This document shows positions 63,601 to 64,000 of a stretch of 64,000 nucleotides of DNA, piece after piece (position 1 is the stretch's first letter; every line of letters begins with the position of its first letter). This DNA comes from Cherax quadricarinatus (Eukaryota > Arthropoda > Malacostraca > Decapoda > Parastacidae). The stretch is taken from contig NC_091369.1 of the NCBI RefSeq assembly GCF_038502225.1, positions 9,550,305-9,614,304 on the forward strand, given 5' to 3'. A program made the translations under genes and the position numbers. Under the pieces are notes generated by a model. That model worked only from the letters and a program-made list of their open reading frames with translations. It did not search any database and had not been told where the DNA came from.

Positions 63601-64000
63601 AACTTTCATCAGGGAGACAAGTACAGTGTTAATAAGAACGTAATAGTGGAACAGTGCAAGTCTACTGCCTCATGAAAGCGTATCCTAAAGTTAAGAAGAC
63701 CTTATATTCAAGGAAAAAGTTACTATCACCACTAAAGAAAGTGTTAAGTTGGATAACGGGAAACCTATTCGTTATCTCTTACCGAGACTACTACAAAAAC
63801 GCAATAATCAGCCTCTAAGGTTCACGTTAACATTTATTCAACAAAAAAAATGGCATCATATTTGTTTCTCCCTGCACAATGGCTTCTGGTCCCGAGGTTA
63901 GAATGGGATAAAACCTCACTTGCTCAGAGTAATGCACAACATGTGTGTGAAAGGTGAAGGGGGGGGAGGGGGTATAAAGGAGATGCGCGCCCACCCGTCA
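63601..64000. other. No recognised feature
   Basis: No supported ORF. Ends in GGGGGGGAGGGGGTATAAAGGAG near 63960-63982, a G-rich run with a TATAAAG sequence that could be promoter-like but is unsupported. Confidence 0.4.

Noticed and set aside
63960..63982. TATAAAG near the window end as a promoter
   Set aside because: A single TATA-like sequence after a G run, with no downstream gene visible before the window ends.

Overview
The window reads as repeat-dense, non-coding DNA from an arthropod nuclear genome. The mix of Penelope-like elements, RTE and CR1/Jockey-type LINEs, tRNA-derived SINEs and long (TA)n and (CA)n tracts resembles what I know of decapod crustaceans (crayfish, lobster, shrimp). 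That assignment is inference. No long host gene was recognised. Two small GC-rich exon candidates (about 52498-52547 on + and 61927-62088 on -) are the only hints of host coding sequence. No rRNA genes, CRISPR arrays or prokaryotic genes were seen.

Layout. 1-2.7 kb: CR1-like LINE tails, a SINE and a degenerate Penelope fold-back. 2.7-4.1 kb: RTE LINE copy A, then a (TA)n tract and a MITE-like repeat. 4.25-8.3 kb: a cluster of Penelope-like element (PLE) insertions, each an inverted, head-to-head pair. The largest carries two copies of a reverse transcriptase plus GIY-YIG ORF, and a second fold-back is nested in its tail. 9.6-11.8 kb: CR1-like LINE pieces and a small fold-back. 11.9-13.1 kb: SINEs, (TA)n tracts and a MITE. 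13.07-15.45 kb: a LINE with a restriction-like endonuclease, split by one frameshift. 15.5-28 kb: mostly unassigned AT-rich DNA with LINE tails, a 40-bp minisatellite, a long (CA)n tract and the best CR1-like fragment (20.85-21.6 kb). 28.0-33.3 kb: a dead Tc1-like transposase fused to RTE copy B, a LINE tail, RTE copy C and another MITE. 33.5-54 kb: low-complexity tracts, LINE and SINE fragments and a nested RTE insertion. 54.1-54.8 kb: another complete PLE fold-back. 55-64 kb: decayed repeats, a candidate first exon with a GC box and canonical donor, and a PLE end at 63.3-63.6 kb.

The most interesting signal concerns the PLE ends. At least seven carry a hammerhead-ribozyme-like motif: a CUGANGA-type core, a stem II hairpin, GAAA, a minimal ACGU stem III, and stem I strands that differ between families yet stay complementary (GGA/UCC, UCGA/UCGA, UGAC/GUCA, UGGC/GCCA, UUGUA/UACAA). 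Five fold-backs are bracketed by 11-20 bp target-site duplications, so each looks like a single insertion. In each, only one arm ends with a short GTCGGTAT-type hairpin tail. This suggests a recurrent paired-cDNA insertion mode.
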